Source: Candidatus Bathyarchaeota archaeon (GTDB lineage: Archaea; Thermoproteota; Bathyarchaeia; Bathyarchaeales; DTEX01). Taken from it: DNA of 32,446 bases. Shown one piece after another: positions 1 through 10,130 of this stretch (position 1 is its first letter; every line of letters begins with the position of its first letter). The stretch covers positions 1 to 32,446 of the forward strand of contig JAGTQL010000008.1 in NCBI GenBank assembly GCA_018396555.1, given 5' to 3'. Both the position numbers and the translations under genes were made by a program. The notes beneath the pieces were generated by a model. That model saw nothing but the letters and a program-made list of their open reading frames with translations, did no database searches and was not told the origin of the DNA.

Positions 1-1
1 T

Positions 2-157
2 ATTCCGCTGTTCACATATAACATGCCCCTGACGTACTGCGACATCTGCCGCAAAACATTCCTCGGAGACCATATAAAATGCCCATCATGCGGATCAGCG
101 AACGCAATAACAAAATTCATCCGAGAATCAGCAAGATACAAACCGGCCAGGCAATAA
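2..157 (+). CDS. C-terminal end of a protein with a CxxC...CxxC zinc ribbon, possibly anaerobic ribonucleotide reductase (NrdD-like); 5' truncated by window
   Basis: Frame 2 reads IPLFTYNMPLTYCDICRKTFLGDHIKCPSCGSANAITKFIRESARYKPARQ*, resembling the C-terminal Cys4 zinc site of class III RNR. Not in the supplied ORF list. Confidence 0.45.
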   Translation: MPLFTYNMPLTYCDICRKTFLGDHIKCPSCGSANAITKFIRESARYKPARQ

Positions 158-195
158 CCAAAATCCTTATTCGAAGGGAAACATAAATTATTCTT

Positions 196-511
196 GGCTG
201 GTGAGCTGGCGGATGGCCTTCGAGCGCCACGCTCTCGCGGGCGCTTGAGGAAACTCCGCCCACCGCACAGCCCGCAACGCCGCAAGGCGTGGGGCGAGAG
301 CCCCGGCTCCGGAACAGAAACGAAACGTCCACCAAGCCGGTGACGTTGATGCGTGCTAAGTCGCTGAGTAGATTTGGTGGAAGCGTTGAAACGGCCGTCC
401 TGCGGGGTGAAAGGGCAAATAGGCGCCTATGAATGCTGTGCGAGGCGCGGGTAGCCCGTTTAGCCGAATGCCGTCTAGAACAGAAGGCGGGTTACGGCCA
501 GCACACCAGCC
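196..511 (+). ncRNA. rnpB: RNase P RNA, archaeal type
   Basis: Hallmark GAGGAAACTCCGCCC (247-261) and ACAGAAGGCGGGTTACGGCC (480-499). Ends pair as P1 (GGCTGGTG 196-203 with CACCAGCC 504-511), continued by GCTGGC 205-210 with GCCAGC 497-502. GC-rich compared with flanks. Confidence 0.93.
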
Positions 512-707
512 TGTTATCCCTATCCCTTCGTATGGGGTTTTGGGATTATGGCTTCATTTTTCGAGGCTATGTTCAGAACTAAGGACTGCCCTAAACATCA
601 ATTTCTTATATGCCTCAAAACACTCTGTGGCTTAATATTTATGTGTCCATTGGTATTGTCAGAAGATTTATACGCTTATATTGCTATATTGCTATTGCGA
701 AGTTATC

Positions 708-1640
708 ATGAAAGTTTTGGTGTCAGGCGGAGCAGGTTTCATAGGTCATAACACGGCCATCTTTCTGAAGCACTTAGGCTATGAAGTTTTGGTCTTCGAC
801 AATCTTGAGAGGGCAACAGCCCTCGCATTGAAAAAGCTTTCCAACCACGGCATACCCGTTTTGAAGGGCAGCATCTTAAACGTTAAGGCCTTTGACGCCG
901 CTATAAAAGGCGTTGACGTTGTTGTGCATGCAGCCGCATACATCAACGTTGAAGAATCAGTGAAGAAGCCAGCATTATACTTCAAAAACAACATTTTAGG
1001 AACAGCCAATGTGGCTAAAGCCTGCCTCGACAGAAGCGTTGAGCTCCTAATCTACATAAGCTCGGCGGCCGTTTACGGCGAGCCGAAAACCCTGCCAATA
1101 AGCGAAAACTATCCGGCTGATCCAATTTCGCCTTACGGCTTAACGAAACTCATGGGTGAGAGAACCGTCGAATTCTACTCTAAGAAAGGCCTTAAGGCCG
1201 TCACGCTGAGGCTTTTCAACGTTTACGGTCCGGGACAAAGCAGCGCCTACGCGGGTGTAATAACCCGCTTCATCGAAAACATTTCCAAGGGACTGCCGCC
1301 CATAATCTACGGAGACGGCGAGCAAACAAGGGATTTCATCCATGTGGAAGACGTAGCTGAAGCCATAAGATTGGCGATGGAGAAAAATGCGGCAAACGAA
1401 ACCTTCAACATAGCCTCAGGTAAACCCACAAAAATAAAGGCTCTTGCAAACCTAGCCATTGAACTCGCAGGTCTGAAACTTAAGCCAATATACGCTGAAC
1501 CCAGAGTGGGCGACATAAAACACAGCCTTGCAGATATCGCAAAGGCGCAGCGGATTTTAGGCTTTAAACCGAAAACAAGCCTGGAAGAGGGCTTGAAAAA
1601 TCTAATTCAAACCATGAAGAGAAAGACGGAGGAGACTTGA
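708..1640 (+). CDS. NAD-dependent epimerase/dehydratase, UDP-glucose 4-epimerase family (GalE-like)
   Basis: N-terminal Rossmann GGAGFIG; YGLTKLMGE (YxxxK); C-terminal SDR-extended features. Start at 708 (MKVLVSGGAGFIG) preferred over 681. Confidence 0.9.
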   Translation: MKVLVSGGAGFIGHNTAIFLKHLGYEVLVFDNLERATALALKKLSNHGIPVLKGSILNVKAFDAAIKGVDVVVHAAAYINVEESVKKPALYFKNNILGTANVAKACLDRSVELLIYISSAAVYGEPKTLPISENYPADPISPYGLTKLMGERTVEFYSKKGLKAVTLRLFNVYGPGQSSAYAGVITRFIENISKGLPPIIYGDGEQTRDFIHVEDVAEAIRLAMEKNAANETFNIASGKPTKIKALANLAIELAGLKLKPIYAEPRVGDIKHSLADIAKAQRILGFKPKTSLEEGLKNLIQTMKRKTEET

Positions 1641-1793
1641 CCGTTGCGGGCAACATAGATTCTCTTTCTACTTGCCAAAGTGTTACTTCAATATAAATAT
1701 GCTTTTAACCCCTCTATATTTGCCGCCTCATAGACCCTTTTATCTTCTGTAAAGAAAGATGAAAAGAGATTAAGCCCATTCTAGTAGGCGGAT

Positions 1794-1907
1794 TGGTGCG
1801 GGGAGCGGGATTTGAACCCGCGAACCCCTACGGGACAGGCTCCTGAAGCTTACGCGTTTATTACAGTGTTTTTCTCTGCGCCTTTGGCCTGGCTTGGCTA
1901 TCCCCGC
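1794..1907 (-). tRNA. tRNA-Leu(CAG) with encoded CCA and a 26-nt intron (1850-1875)
   Basis: Acceptor GCGGGGA/TCCCCGC, T-arm GCGGG-TTCAAAT-CCCGC, long variable arm TCCCGTAGGGGTTC, D-arm GCC...GGC. Removing 1850-1875 gives anticodon stem CAGGC/GCCTG and loop TTCAGGA. Confidence 0.9.
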
Positions 1908-1946
1908 CCTTCACCTAATTTAAATTTTATGGAGGATGTTAGTTTT

Positions 1947-2804
1947 TTACTTTATGGTTCCAGCAATAAATGCTATTAGGCTAATCATCATCCATATTAG
2001 CGTTATTTTCTTAATTCTTTTAGCGTTTTCCCCCGTATGCTCCCTTATTAGGCTTAGTGATGACCATGTAAACCCTATATCCGCAAGGATCAGCGGCGGC
2101 AGAAACCACATGCTCATCAATCCCAAAATTGCCGGTATAGGGCTAAGGAGCACGGCTAAAATAAAGGATGCTGATGAGGCGTAGGCGGCCACCCTAGCGC
2201 CATGAGATATGGCTAGAGTTCTGATCCCCCTGATTTTATCCCCCTCCACATCAGCTATCCCCTTCGTTATCTCCCGTCCAGTATTAGCGAGAAAAGCTAA
2301 AGCAGCGAAGAATACTATGTTCAGATCAATCAGCTCCCTCATGACTAAACCGCCATAAATGAAAGGCACCGAGATGCATGTGCTAACAAGAAAGTTCCCA
2401 GGCAGCCCTGTGCGTTTCCCAACGGTAGAGTAGGCCGCCGAGATTATCCATGAGGCTATGGCGGTTAGAAGACAGGGGATACACGTGAAAGCCGCTGAGG
2501 CAAGCCCGATAAATGTTAAAGCAGCTGCGAAAAACAGGCTTTCCATAGGTTTTATCAGCCCGCTTGGAATGGGCCTATTTGGCTCATTAATGGCATCTAT
2601 ATCCCTGTCGTAATAATCATTTATTGCCATTGAAGCGCCAGTTAATGTAAAAGCCGTAATGAAGCCGAGCATAAGCCTACTGAGGGCGTCATTCACCACT
2701 GTAAGATCATGAGCCGATATGATGGCGCCAACTATTACAGCTAAGCCCATCATTGAGCAATTTATCGGCCGCATAAGCCTAATTAAGCCAGATACCTTCC
2801 TCAT
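1947..2804 (-). CDS. UbiA-family prenyltransferase, likely digeranylgeranylglyceryl phosphate synthase
   Basis: Multi-TM protein with NDYYDRDIDAINEPNRPIPSG (UbiA motif NDxxDxxxD) and a second DVEGDK motif. Confidence 0.88.
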   Translation of the reverse strand: MRKVSGLIRLMRPINCSMMGLAVIVGAIISAHDLTVVNDALSRLMLGFITAFTLTGASMAINDYYDRDIDAINEPNRPIPSGLIKPMESLFFAAALTFIGLASAAFTCIPCLLTAIASWIISAAYSTVGKRTGLPGNFLVSTCISVPFIYGGLVMRELIDLNIVFFAALAFLANTGREITKGIADVEGDKIRGIRTLAISHGARVAAYASSASFILAVLLSPIPAILGLMSMWFLPPLILADIGFTWSSLSLIREHTGENAKRIKKITLIWMMISLIAFIAGTIK

Positions 2805-2875
2805 TTCCCAACAAACAAAAATGAACCATGTAGTTTATAAATTAGATGGGGAATAGGCTTAATGGCGGTATAGTA

Positions 2876-4840
2876 ATGAATATTATTATATCGGCAAGCC
2901 CCTTCACAGAATTCAGAAGACAATGCGAAAAGCTGCTGCAAAAGACATTGGAGAAAACCCTCCCGGATCTAGCAGCGTATAAAGTAACCCTTGAGATACC
3001 GCCAAACCCGCAATTCGGTGAGCTTACATCACGTATATGCTTTGAAATTTCAAAGCATCTCTCTGAAACCCCAATAAGGCTAGCGAAGCAGATTGAAACT
3101 GAAGCAAATTTGGGGAAATCGGAGTTTCCAATGATTGAATCGGTTGAAGCTGCCGGACAGGGATATTTGAATTTCCACGTAAACTTCCCCGAGCTGTCAT
3201 CTTTAACGGTGAAATCCGCAAAAACATTAGACGGCGAATATGGGCATGTTAAAACTGAAAGCCCGGAAAAAATAATAGTTGAGCATACAAGCGTTAACCC
3301 AGTTCACCCGATCCATGTTGGATCCGCAAGAAACTCCATACTCGGCGATTCGCTGGCACGTATACTGAGCGCTAGGGGGCATAAAGTCTTTAGGCATTAT
3401 TATATCGACGATGTCGGCCGCCAATCATCCATAGTTGCATATGGATATAAAATGCTCGGCAGACCTAGGCCGTCAGCTAAGCCGGATCATTTCATCGGCG
3501 CCATATATGCGATTACAAACTGTCTGCTGGAAATCAGGAGGCTTAAGGCGCTGCTGAATAGGCAAACTGGCAGCCTCAACTATAATAATATGCAGAAGGC
3601 CAGAATGGATCTTGACGATTGGGTTGCCGTTGCAGTTGATCTCCAACAGAGGTTTCCCAACATATTTAATAGCTTGCTAGACGCAATGGAGAAAATTGAG
3701 GATCCCGAATCCGAAATCAACGCCCTTATGAGAAGATACGAGATGGGCAATAAGGAGGCTGTGGAGATTATCCGCGAGGTAACATCAATCTGCCTTGAAG
3801 GATTTAAGCAGACCCTTAAAAGGGCTAATATATTCTTTGACTCATGGGATTGGGAAAGCAGCTTCATATGGAGCAATGCGGTTGCGAAGTGCCTAAACTC
3901 GCTTAAAAGAACCCCCTATGTATTTCATAGAGGCGACGTGCTAGAGTTCGACGCTGAAGGGGTGGCAAGGGATCTTAAGCTGAAAAGCACATTTGGGCTT
4001 AAAGAAACATATGAGGTTCCATCGCTGACTCTGGGCAGATCCGATGGCACAACGCTATATACGACTAGGGATATAGCCTACAGCATCTGGAAATTCAGAA
4101 GGGCTGAGAAGGTTATAAATGTCATCGGTATGGAGCAGAAGCTAGCGCAATTACAGCTGAAGCTAGCTCTATGCGCTCTAGGATACGCTGAGGAAGCCAA
4201 GAGGCTCATACACTTCGGCTACAGCCTCGTCAATTTTCCAGGACAAAAAATATCGGGGAGAAGGGGGCGATACATAACCCTAGATGAAGTAATGGACGAA
4301 GCCGTTTTAAGGGCATATGAGGAAGTTAAGAAGCGCTCAGAAGATATGGCGGATGAAGAAAAGCGGAAGATTTCTGAGCAAGTAGGCATTGGCGCTGTAA
4401 AATACGCATTGATAGAGACGGATCCTCTGAAGCCCGTTATATTCACCTGGGACAGAGTTATAAACTTCGAGAGGAACAGTGGACCGTACATTCAATACTC
4501 GTATGCGAGAGCTTGCAGCATACTGAGGAGGGCATCCAGACATGTTGAGGACGCTGACTTCTCGCTGCTTAAGGAGCCTGTTGAACGTGAATTAATATTG
4601 ATGGTTGCCCGCTTCCCAGAAGTATTCGTTGAAGCAGCCGACAATCTGAAACCAAATATTATAGCTGACTTCGCAAATGCGCTAGCGGATAAATTCAACA
4701 CGTTTTACGCCGCTTTGCCAGTAGTTAAAGCGGAAACGCAGGAATTGAGCGATGCGAGGCTTCTACTTGTTAACGCTGTTAGAATAACATTACGCAACGC
4801 ATTAGACCTAATAGGTATAGAAGCCCCGGAGAGAATGTAA
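2876..4840 (+). CDS. argS: Arginyl-tRNA synthetase
   Basis: Class I HIGH-like HPIHVGSARNSILGDSLARIL, archaeal ArgS insert, C-terminal DALR domain. Start at 2876 or 2846. Confidence 0.94.
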   Translation: MNIIISASPFTEFRRQCEKLLQKTLEKTLPDLAAYKVTLEIPPNPQFGELTSRICFEISKHLSETPIRLAKQIETEANLGKSEFPMIESVEAAGQGYLNFHVNFPELSSLTVKSAKTLDGEYGHVKTESPEKIIVEHTSVNPVHPIHVGSARNSILGDSLARILSARGHKVFRHYYIDDVGRQSSIVAYGYKMLGRPRPSAKPDHFIGAIYAITNCLLEIRRLKALLNRQTGSLNYNNMQKARMDLDDWVAVAVDLQQRFPNIFNSLLDAMEKIEDPESEINALMRRYEMGNKEAVEIIREVTSICLEGFKQTLKRANIFFDSWDWESSFIWSNAVAKCLNSLKRTPYVFHRGDVLEFDAEGVARDLKLKSTFGLKETYEVPSLTLGRSDGTTLYTTRDIAYSIWKFRRAEKVINVIGMEQKLAQLQLKLALCALGYAEEAKRLIHFGYSLVNFPGQKISGRRGRYITLDEVMDEAVLRAYEEVKKRSEDMADEEKRKISEQVGIGAVKYALIETDPLKPVIFTWDRVINFERNSGPYIQYSYARACSILRRASRHVEDADFSLLKEPVERELILMVARFPEVFVEAADNLKPNIIADFANALADKFNTFYAALPVVKAETQELSDARLLLVNAVRITLRNALDLIGIEAPERM

Positions 4841-4882
4841 AATCCTATAGAAAAATAAAGTCCTCAATAAGCGACAATAATG

Positions 4883-5281
4883 CTATTTAAGCGGCACATA
4901 CATGCTGCTTCTGGTTGCGCCTATTCCTGGAGTTCCATGTCTCACAGGCTTATTTGTTATTGCGAATTCACCTAGGTAATGCCCTATCATTTCCGGCTTT
5001 ATTTCAACTGGAACAAATTCTTTACCATTATGAACATGGATCGTTATGCCAACCATTTCAGGCAGTATCACCATGTCTCTGGCATGAGTCTTTATCGGCT
5101 CTCCATCATTACCCAACTCTCTCATCATGCGGATCTTCTCCAGGAGCTTTCTCTGCTCATAAGATAAGCCGTGCAGCAAGCTTCTTCGAGCACGTGCGCT
5201 AAGCAAGCGTATCACTTCATCCATCGACATGTTCTGCAGCTGTTCAAACGTATAGCCCCTATACCTAAACTCCCTAGGCAT
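4883..5281 (-). CDS. rps19: 30S ribosomal protein S19 (archaeal uS19)
   Basis: [19 protein letters not shown]... [51 protein letters not shown], typical uS19. Confidence 0.96.
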   Translation of the reverse strand: MPREFRYRGYTFEQLQNMSMDEVIRLLSARARRSLLHGLSYEQRKLLEKIRMMRELGNDGEPIKTHARDMVILPEMVGITIHVHNGKEFVPVEIKPEMIGHYLGEFAITNKPVRHGTPGIGATRSSMYVPLK

Positions 5282-5417
5282 AGCATCACCAATCTATAAA
5301 AAAGAAAATTAATGAGTCTTTTAAACGTTGCTATGTTATGGAAGCGGGCTACCAGCGCATTCATGTCTATAAATTCAGCGAAATTTTTAAAAATTTTTTA
5401 GGAAGCTGAAGAAGGCG

Positions 5418-7637
5418 CTATTCTTCATCGTAGAACTCTTCAGGTCTAGGCGGCGATGGGCTCAATCCCTTTCTCTCGCGTATCTGCCTTATTACTTCCA
5501 TCTGCATTGAGTCCGGCACCGGAGCCCATCTGCTAAACTGCGTTGCCCAGAAAGCTCTCCCCTGAGTTGAAGACCTTAATTCTTCGGCAAGCCCAAATGA
5601 TTCTGCCACAGGCATTTCGGCTTTAACTATCATCATGTCCTCCTCGCTCACTAGGTCTAGAAGTTTGCCGCGCCTCTTCTGAACAGTGGCTATTACCTGA
5701 CTCACAAATTCGCTTGGAACCTTACACTCAAAGCTAAGTATGGGCTCTAGCAGCTTAGGCTCGCAGAGCAGGAAGCAACCCCATATCGGCCGCCACGTCA
5801 TGGGCATTATCTGAGCTGGACCTCTGTGAACCGGATCCTCATGGATCAATATATCCTCAAGGTTAACTTTAAGCCCATACGCTGGCTCCTTCGCTAAAAC
5901 ACATGAGTTAACAGCATCCCTAAAGCCGGACTTTACATGATCAATGATTTCTTCAACGAATTGCCTACCCTTGATTCTGTTCACGAGCATGTTTGTTCCC
6001 TCAATGGCTATAACGTTGCGGGCGTCATCCGCAGCCCAACCGAACTCATGCATAAGTATCCTCTGCCTTTCATCGCGCTTCTGCATCTCAGAAATCCTCC
6101 CCGACCTTATTGCCTCCACAACTTCCTCCGGAAGCCTCTCAATCGTCACCCACAACCTATTATGTTTATTAGGACTCTTACCCATAACTGAGGGACCTCT
6201 ATAGTTTCGGCTGATAGTCTCACGGTAAATTACAATGGGCTTACTCATGTTAACCTTCAGTCCGGCTTCCTGCATCCTATACGCTGTAACCTCAAGGTGA
6301 AGTTCACCCATACCGCTTAGGAGATATTCGCCGGTTTCCTTATTTATTACAAAGTGCAAGTTCGGATCCTCAAGGGTTAATTTGTGCACAACCTTATCAA
6401 AAAGCGGCAGATCCTTAACATCCGCCGGCTCAACCGCAACTGTTACAACGGGATCAGAAACGTACTTCAAGCCCTCAAAAGGCGGAGCTTCAGCGCCATC
6501 ATCCGTAAGAGTCTCGCCAACTTGCAGAGGCGGCAGCCCCGAGAGAGCCGCTATGTTGCCGGCCGGTATCTTATCGACAACAACCCTGTCGGCAGCCATG
6601 CTCATATAAACCTGCTGAATCGCTCCCTTCCGCCGGCTCGTTACAAGATGAACAATCTTCCCCCTCTCAACTGTTCCGCTGAAAACTCTTCCTATTGCGA
6701 CGACGCCGCTATGTGGATCAACTTCAATCGAGGTTACGCACATTAGAAGTGGACCATTAGGATCTACTTTAGCCATACCTATGCCAACAGGGCTCTTCGG
6801 GTCTCCTGGCCAAATCTGCGTTTGCCTATAAGCCTGAGCCTCTATAGGGCTTGGCAAATGCTCACAGAACATGTTTAGAATTGGCTCATACAAAGGAACC
6901 CTCTTACTTAAATCCTCAACCTTCTCAGCGACTTCCTCAGGTTCACCGGTATACGCGTCAATTACATCCTTGAAGGTTATGCCCTTCTCCCTCATATATT
7001 GCAAAGTGAAGCCCCATTTATGGAGAGCCGAACCGAAGGCAACAGTTCCATTCTCAATCCTAACCTGCCAATCCTTCTTATGCTCCGGAGGCGCATACTT
7101 CTCAATTAAACTGTTTATTCTAATTATAATTTTTGCGAAGCGGCTCTGCATAGCTTCCGGAGTTAAACGCAGTTCCTTTATTAACCTATCAACCTTATTG
7201 ATGAACAATATCGGCTTAACCCTTTCACGTAATGCCTGCATCAGCACTGTCTCCGTCTGAGTCATCGGGCCCTCGACAGCGTCTACAACGACTAATGCGC
7301 CGTCGACAGCTCTTAAGCTTCTAGTTACGGCCCCGCTGAAATCTATGTGTCCAGGAGTATCAATAAGGTTTATGAGATATTCCTTACCCTTATAGGCGTG
7401 AACAAGACTTATGTTAGATGGGAAAACGGTCATCTGCCTTTTCTGCTCAAGCTCCCATGAATCTAGGAAAAGCCTCTGCCCAGCAACCTCTTCGCTTATT
7501 ATGCCGGCCGCAGCGAGTAGGCTGTCTGAAAGGGTTGTTTTTCCATGGTCTACGTGAGCAATTATGCTTGTGTTTCTTATTCGGTCCGAATCATCCATCA
7601 GCTTAAGTATTTCGCTAATCTGTTTATAGCGTCCCAT
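5418..7637 (-). CDS. fusA: Translation elongation factor EF-2
   Basis: AHVDHGKTTLSDSLL, DTPGHIDFSGAVTRSLRAVDGALVVVDAVEG, NKVD, and the diphthamide region DPVHRGPAQ. Confidence 0.97.
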   Translation of the reverse strand: MGRYKQISEILKLMDDSDRIRNTSIIAHVDHGKTTLSDSLLAAAGIISEEVAGQRLFLDSWELEQKRQMTVFPSNISLVHAYKGKEYLINLIDTPGHIDFSGAVTRSLRAVDGALVVVDAVEGPMTQTETVLMQALRERVKPILFINKVDRLIKELRLTPEAMQSRFAKIIIRINSLIEKYAPPEHKKDWQVRIENGTVAFGSALHKWGFTLQYMREKGITFKDVIDAYTGEPEEVAEKVEDLSKRVPLYEPILNMFCEHLPSPIEAQAYRQTQIWPGDPKSPVGIGMAKVDPNGPLLMCVTSIEVDPHSGVVAIGRVFSGTVERGKIVHLVTSRRKGAIQQVYMSMAADRVVVDKIPAGNIAALSGLPPLQVGETLTDDGAEAPPFEGLKYVSDPVVTVAVEPADVKDLPLFDKVVHKLTLEDPNLHFVINKETGEYLLSGMGELHLEVTAYRMQEAGLKVNMSKPIVIYRETISRNYRGPSVMGKSPNKHNRLWVTIERLPEEVVEAIRSGRISEMQKRDERQRILMHEFGWAADDARNVIAIEGTNMLVNRIKGRQFVEEIIDHVKSGFRDAVNSCVLAKEPAYGLKVNLEDILIHEDPVHRGPAQIMPMTWRPIWGCFLLCEPKLLEPILSFECKVPSEFVSQVIATVQKRRGKLLDLVSEEDMMIVKAEMPVAESFGLAEELRSSTQGRAFWATQFSRWAPVPDSMQMEVIRQIRERKGLSPSPPRPEEFYDEE

Positions 7638-7771
7638 ACCTAAATCTTCCCCGCCTTAAGCAAGCAAACATTAACTATGCACATTAGGCTTCATCCTTCA
7701 ATGAGGCTACATAAATTTGAAAAATGTTGCCTATTAACCTTTTTGTTGAGGGAGATGATGTGCTTCATCAC

Positions 7772-8758
7772 TTAGATCTTGTATATGCCGAAACTTGTAA
7801 CAATGAAGAGAGCATACATGAAAAGTAGGATCGCGCCCTCCCTCCAGCTTATCCTCTCATTGACCAGAAAATACCATAATATAAGGTTAGCCATTATTGA
7901 AAACATAACCAGGTTTGAGAATGAACTTATGTTAACTCTGAAAGGCCCGCAAAACAACGCCATTCCCAAAATTAACGTTATATTTACAAAGCCGCTTCCA
8001 ATAACGTTACCCAACGCCAACTCTATATAACCCTTTTTTGTAGCATCAACACTAGTCGCAAGCTCCGGCAGGCTTGTACCAAACGCAACAATTGTTGCAC
8101 CAATTACAACTTCCGGTACGCCCATCTGTAACGCAATATAAGAGGCCGATTCAACAATGAAGTAGGAGCTGCCAACCACCCCAGCAACTCCTAAAAGCGC
8201 TAACAAAGTATATTTGGTAGCAGCTTCCTTACTACCTGAACCGCTAGGCTTTTCACCTTTTCTATGCCTGAAGAGTTGTATGTTGTGAAATATGAAGAGA
8301 GCTATTAAAAATGCTCCCACCATCCTGCTAGCATATCCCACATAGATCAGGGCTAAGGGGACGAGCGAAGCGATGAAAAGCCCGAAATATAAGTCCCTTG
8401 CCTCCTCAACCTCCAACCCCTCAAATTGATATTTTGCACCATGATTTTTTAAGGCTAATATTAAGAGGCATATCCCCAGAATTAAGCAAACGTTAACTAT
8501 GTTTGAGCCTAAAACGTTTCCAATAGCGACGCCGAGCATCTCAGGATCTACAGCCGAGAAGAATGAAACCGAAAGCTCAGGCAGAGATGTAGAAAAAGCT
8601 ACCAGCAGAAAACCTATTGTTGTTTTTCCCAAACCAGTTACCTCAGCAACCTTGATGGTGCTGTCTATTGTTAAGTCACTTGACTTATCTAGGATTGCCA
8701 ATGCAACTAGTAGGGTAAGCACGTTGCCCGGCAATCCTATCTCAAACATCGCATCCAC
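7772..8758 (-). CDS. Sodium/calcium exchanger family membrane protein (CaCA/YrbG-like)
   Basis: Two alpha-repeats: GFLLVAFSTSLPELSVSFFSA...GNVLGSNIVN and GATIVAFGTSLPELATSVDA...GNVIGSGFVN. Confidence 0.92.
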   Translation of the reverse strand: MDAMFEIGLPGNVLTLLVALAILDKSSDLTIDSTIKVAEVTGLGKTTIGFLLVAFSTSLPELSVSFFSAVDPEMLGVAIGNVLGSNIVNVCLILGICLLILALKNHGAKYQFEGLEVEEARDLYFGLFIASLVPLALIYVGYASRMVGAFLIALFIFHNIQLFRHRKGEKPSGSGSKEAATKYTLLALLGVAGVVGSSYFIVESASYIALQMGVPEVVIGATIVAFGTSLPELATSVDATKKGYIELALGNVIGSGFVNITLILGMALFCGPFRVNISSFSNLVMFSIMANLILWYFLVNERISWREGAILLFMYALFIVTSFGIYKI

Positions 8759-9002
8759 CTCATCCTAGGAGCTAAGCCTAATATCATGCGCTTTAAATAA
8801 TAAAGTTTTTGCACACATTTTTTAAATAAACCATAATCACGGTAATATAATTTATGAATTTGAGATTTCAGCCTTAAAACCGCTGAAGAAAAACGATAAT
8901 GCTCTTTCATTATTAAATAATTAAAAAGTGTGAGAGGCTGAGATAAACATGCATCTGCAAACGATGAATGAAAGAAATAGGGAAGATGAGAGTTTTGGAA
9001 TT

Positions 9003-10091
9003 TCAGCCATTACTATTGGTGCTGACATCCTTGAATTGATCGTTGTTCTTATAGTATAATTCTGGCGGAGCAACAATAACTTTTGTTCCAGCTGGAATCG
9101 GTGATGTTATCCATGCGTTTCCACCTATCACGGCGCCATCGCCTATAGTTGTTTCACCGCCAAGGATTGTTGCGCCAGAGTATATGACAACATTATTTCC
9201 AACGGTCGGATGTCTCTTAGAACCCTTAACTATCTTACCTCTTTCATCCTTAGGGAAACTTAATGCCCCAAGCGTCACACCCTGATAAATCTTCACATTA
9301 TCTCCTATATCAGTTGTTTCGCCGACGACAACGCCGGTCCCATGATCTATAAAGAAGTTTCTCCCAATTTTTGCCCCTGGATGTATATCTATGCCAGTCT
9401 TTGAATGCGCGTACTCAGTCATTATTCTAGGTATTAATGGAACGCCCCTTACCCAAAGTTCATGCGCAATCCTATATGTTGCAATCGCCAAGACGCATGG
9501 GTAACTCAAGATGACCTCATCTGTGCTCTTCGCTGCAGGGTCACCATCATAGGCTGCTTGTATGTCGCCGTTTAATAAAGCCCTTATCTCCGGGATCTTC
9601 TCCAGAAACTCCTTTACAACCGCTCGGGCTCTCTTTCGGCAAGTTTCCTCGGAGCCCACCCTGAAGTTTCTGGATAAATATTTGAGGCTCTTTTCAACCT
9701 CATCGACAAGCCTAGAATATATTGAGCTCAAAATGCTGCCTAGGAAATATTTTATATTTGACTTATTGACGCCGATGCCTCCGAAATATCCTGGGAAAAT
9801 TACTGCTAGAAGATCCTCCAGAACCTCTATGACAGCCTGCTTAGAAGGGAGGCCTTCGCCTTCAGAGCGGTTTATGCCTCCATACTCCTCATAGCTCTCA
9901 ACTATTCTATCAATGAGATTCGGCAACCCATTTTCAAGCCAATTATCTTCTACGTACCTTTCGCCCTCCATCAGCATCTCAAGCATCCGCTTAGATGCCC
10001 ATATGCGAGAATTCTTCTCAACCTTCTCGATGAATTCACCCTCTGGGCCTATCTCAGACTTAACCATCACTATCATCTCAGCAATCTGCAA
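9003..10091 (-). CDS. cysE: Serine O-acetyltransferase (EpsC/CysE type)
   Basis: Left-handed beta-helix hexapeptide repeats: [53 protein letters not shown]. Confidence 0.92.
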   Translation of the reverse strand: MQIAEMIVMVKSEIGPEGEFIEKVEKNSRIWASKRMLEMLMEGERYVEDNWLENGLPNLIDRIVESYEEYGGINRSEGEGLPSKQAVIEVLEDLLAVIFPGYFGGIGVNKSNIKYFLGSILSSIYSRLVDEVEKSLKYLSRNFRVGSEETCRKRARAVVKEFLEKIPEIRALLNGDIQAAYDGDPAAKSTDEVILSYPCVLAIATYRIAHELWVRGVPLIPRIMTEYAHSKTGIDIHPGAKIGRNFFIDHGTGVVVGETTDIGDNVKIYQGVTLGALSFPKDERGKIVKGSKRHPTVGNNVVIYSGATILGGETTIGDGAVIGGNAWITSPIPAGTKVIVAPPELYYKNNDQFKDVSTNSNG

Positions 10092-10130
10092 TCCTAAACT
10101 TTCCTATTTAAATAGGACTCATGGAAAAAC

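Noticed and set aside
117-751. ORFs 117-335 (-), 429-635 (+) and 548-751 (+)
   Set aside because: The first two overlap the RNase P RNA gene and its flanks. The third lies in the spacer before the epimerase. None has protein-like family features.
5937-7260. Plus-strand ORFs antisense to EF-2 (5937-6191, 5944-6204, 6382-6609, 6384-6746, 6871-7260)
   Set aside because: Antisense shadows of a highly conserved gene with no independent similarity.
8820-9000. Possible C/D box sRNA in the intergenic region (GATGA/CTGA-like motifs)
   Set aside because: Short motifs occur by chance in AT-rich DNA; no convincing paired C/D and C'/D' spacing was seen.
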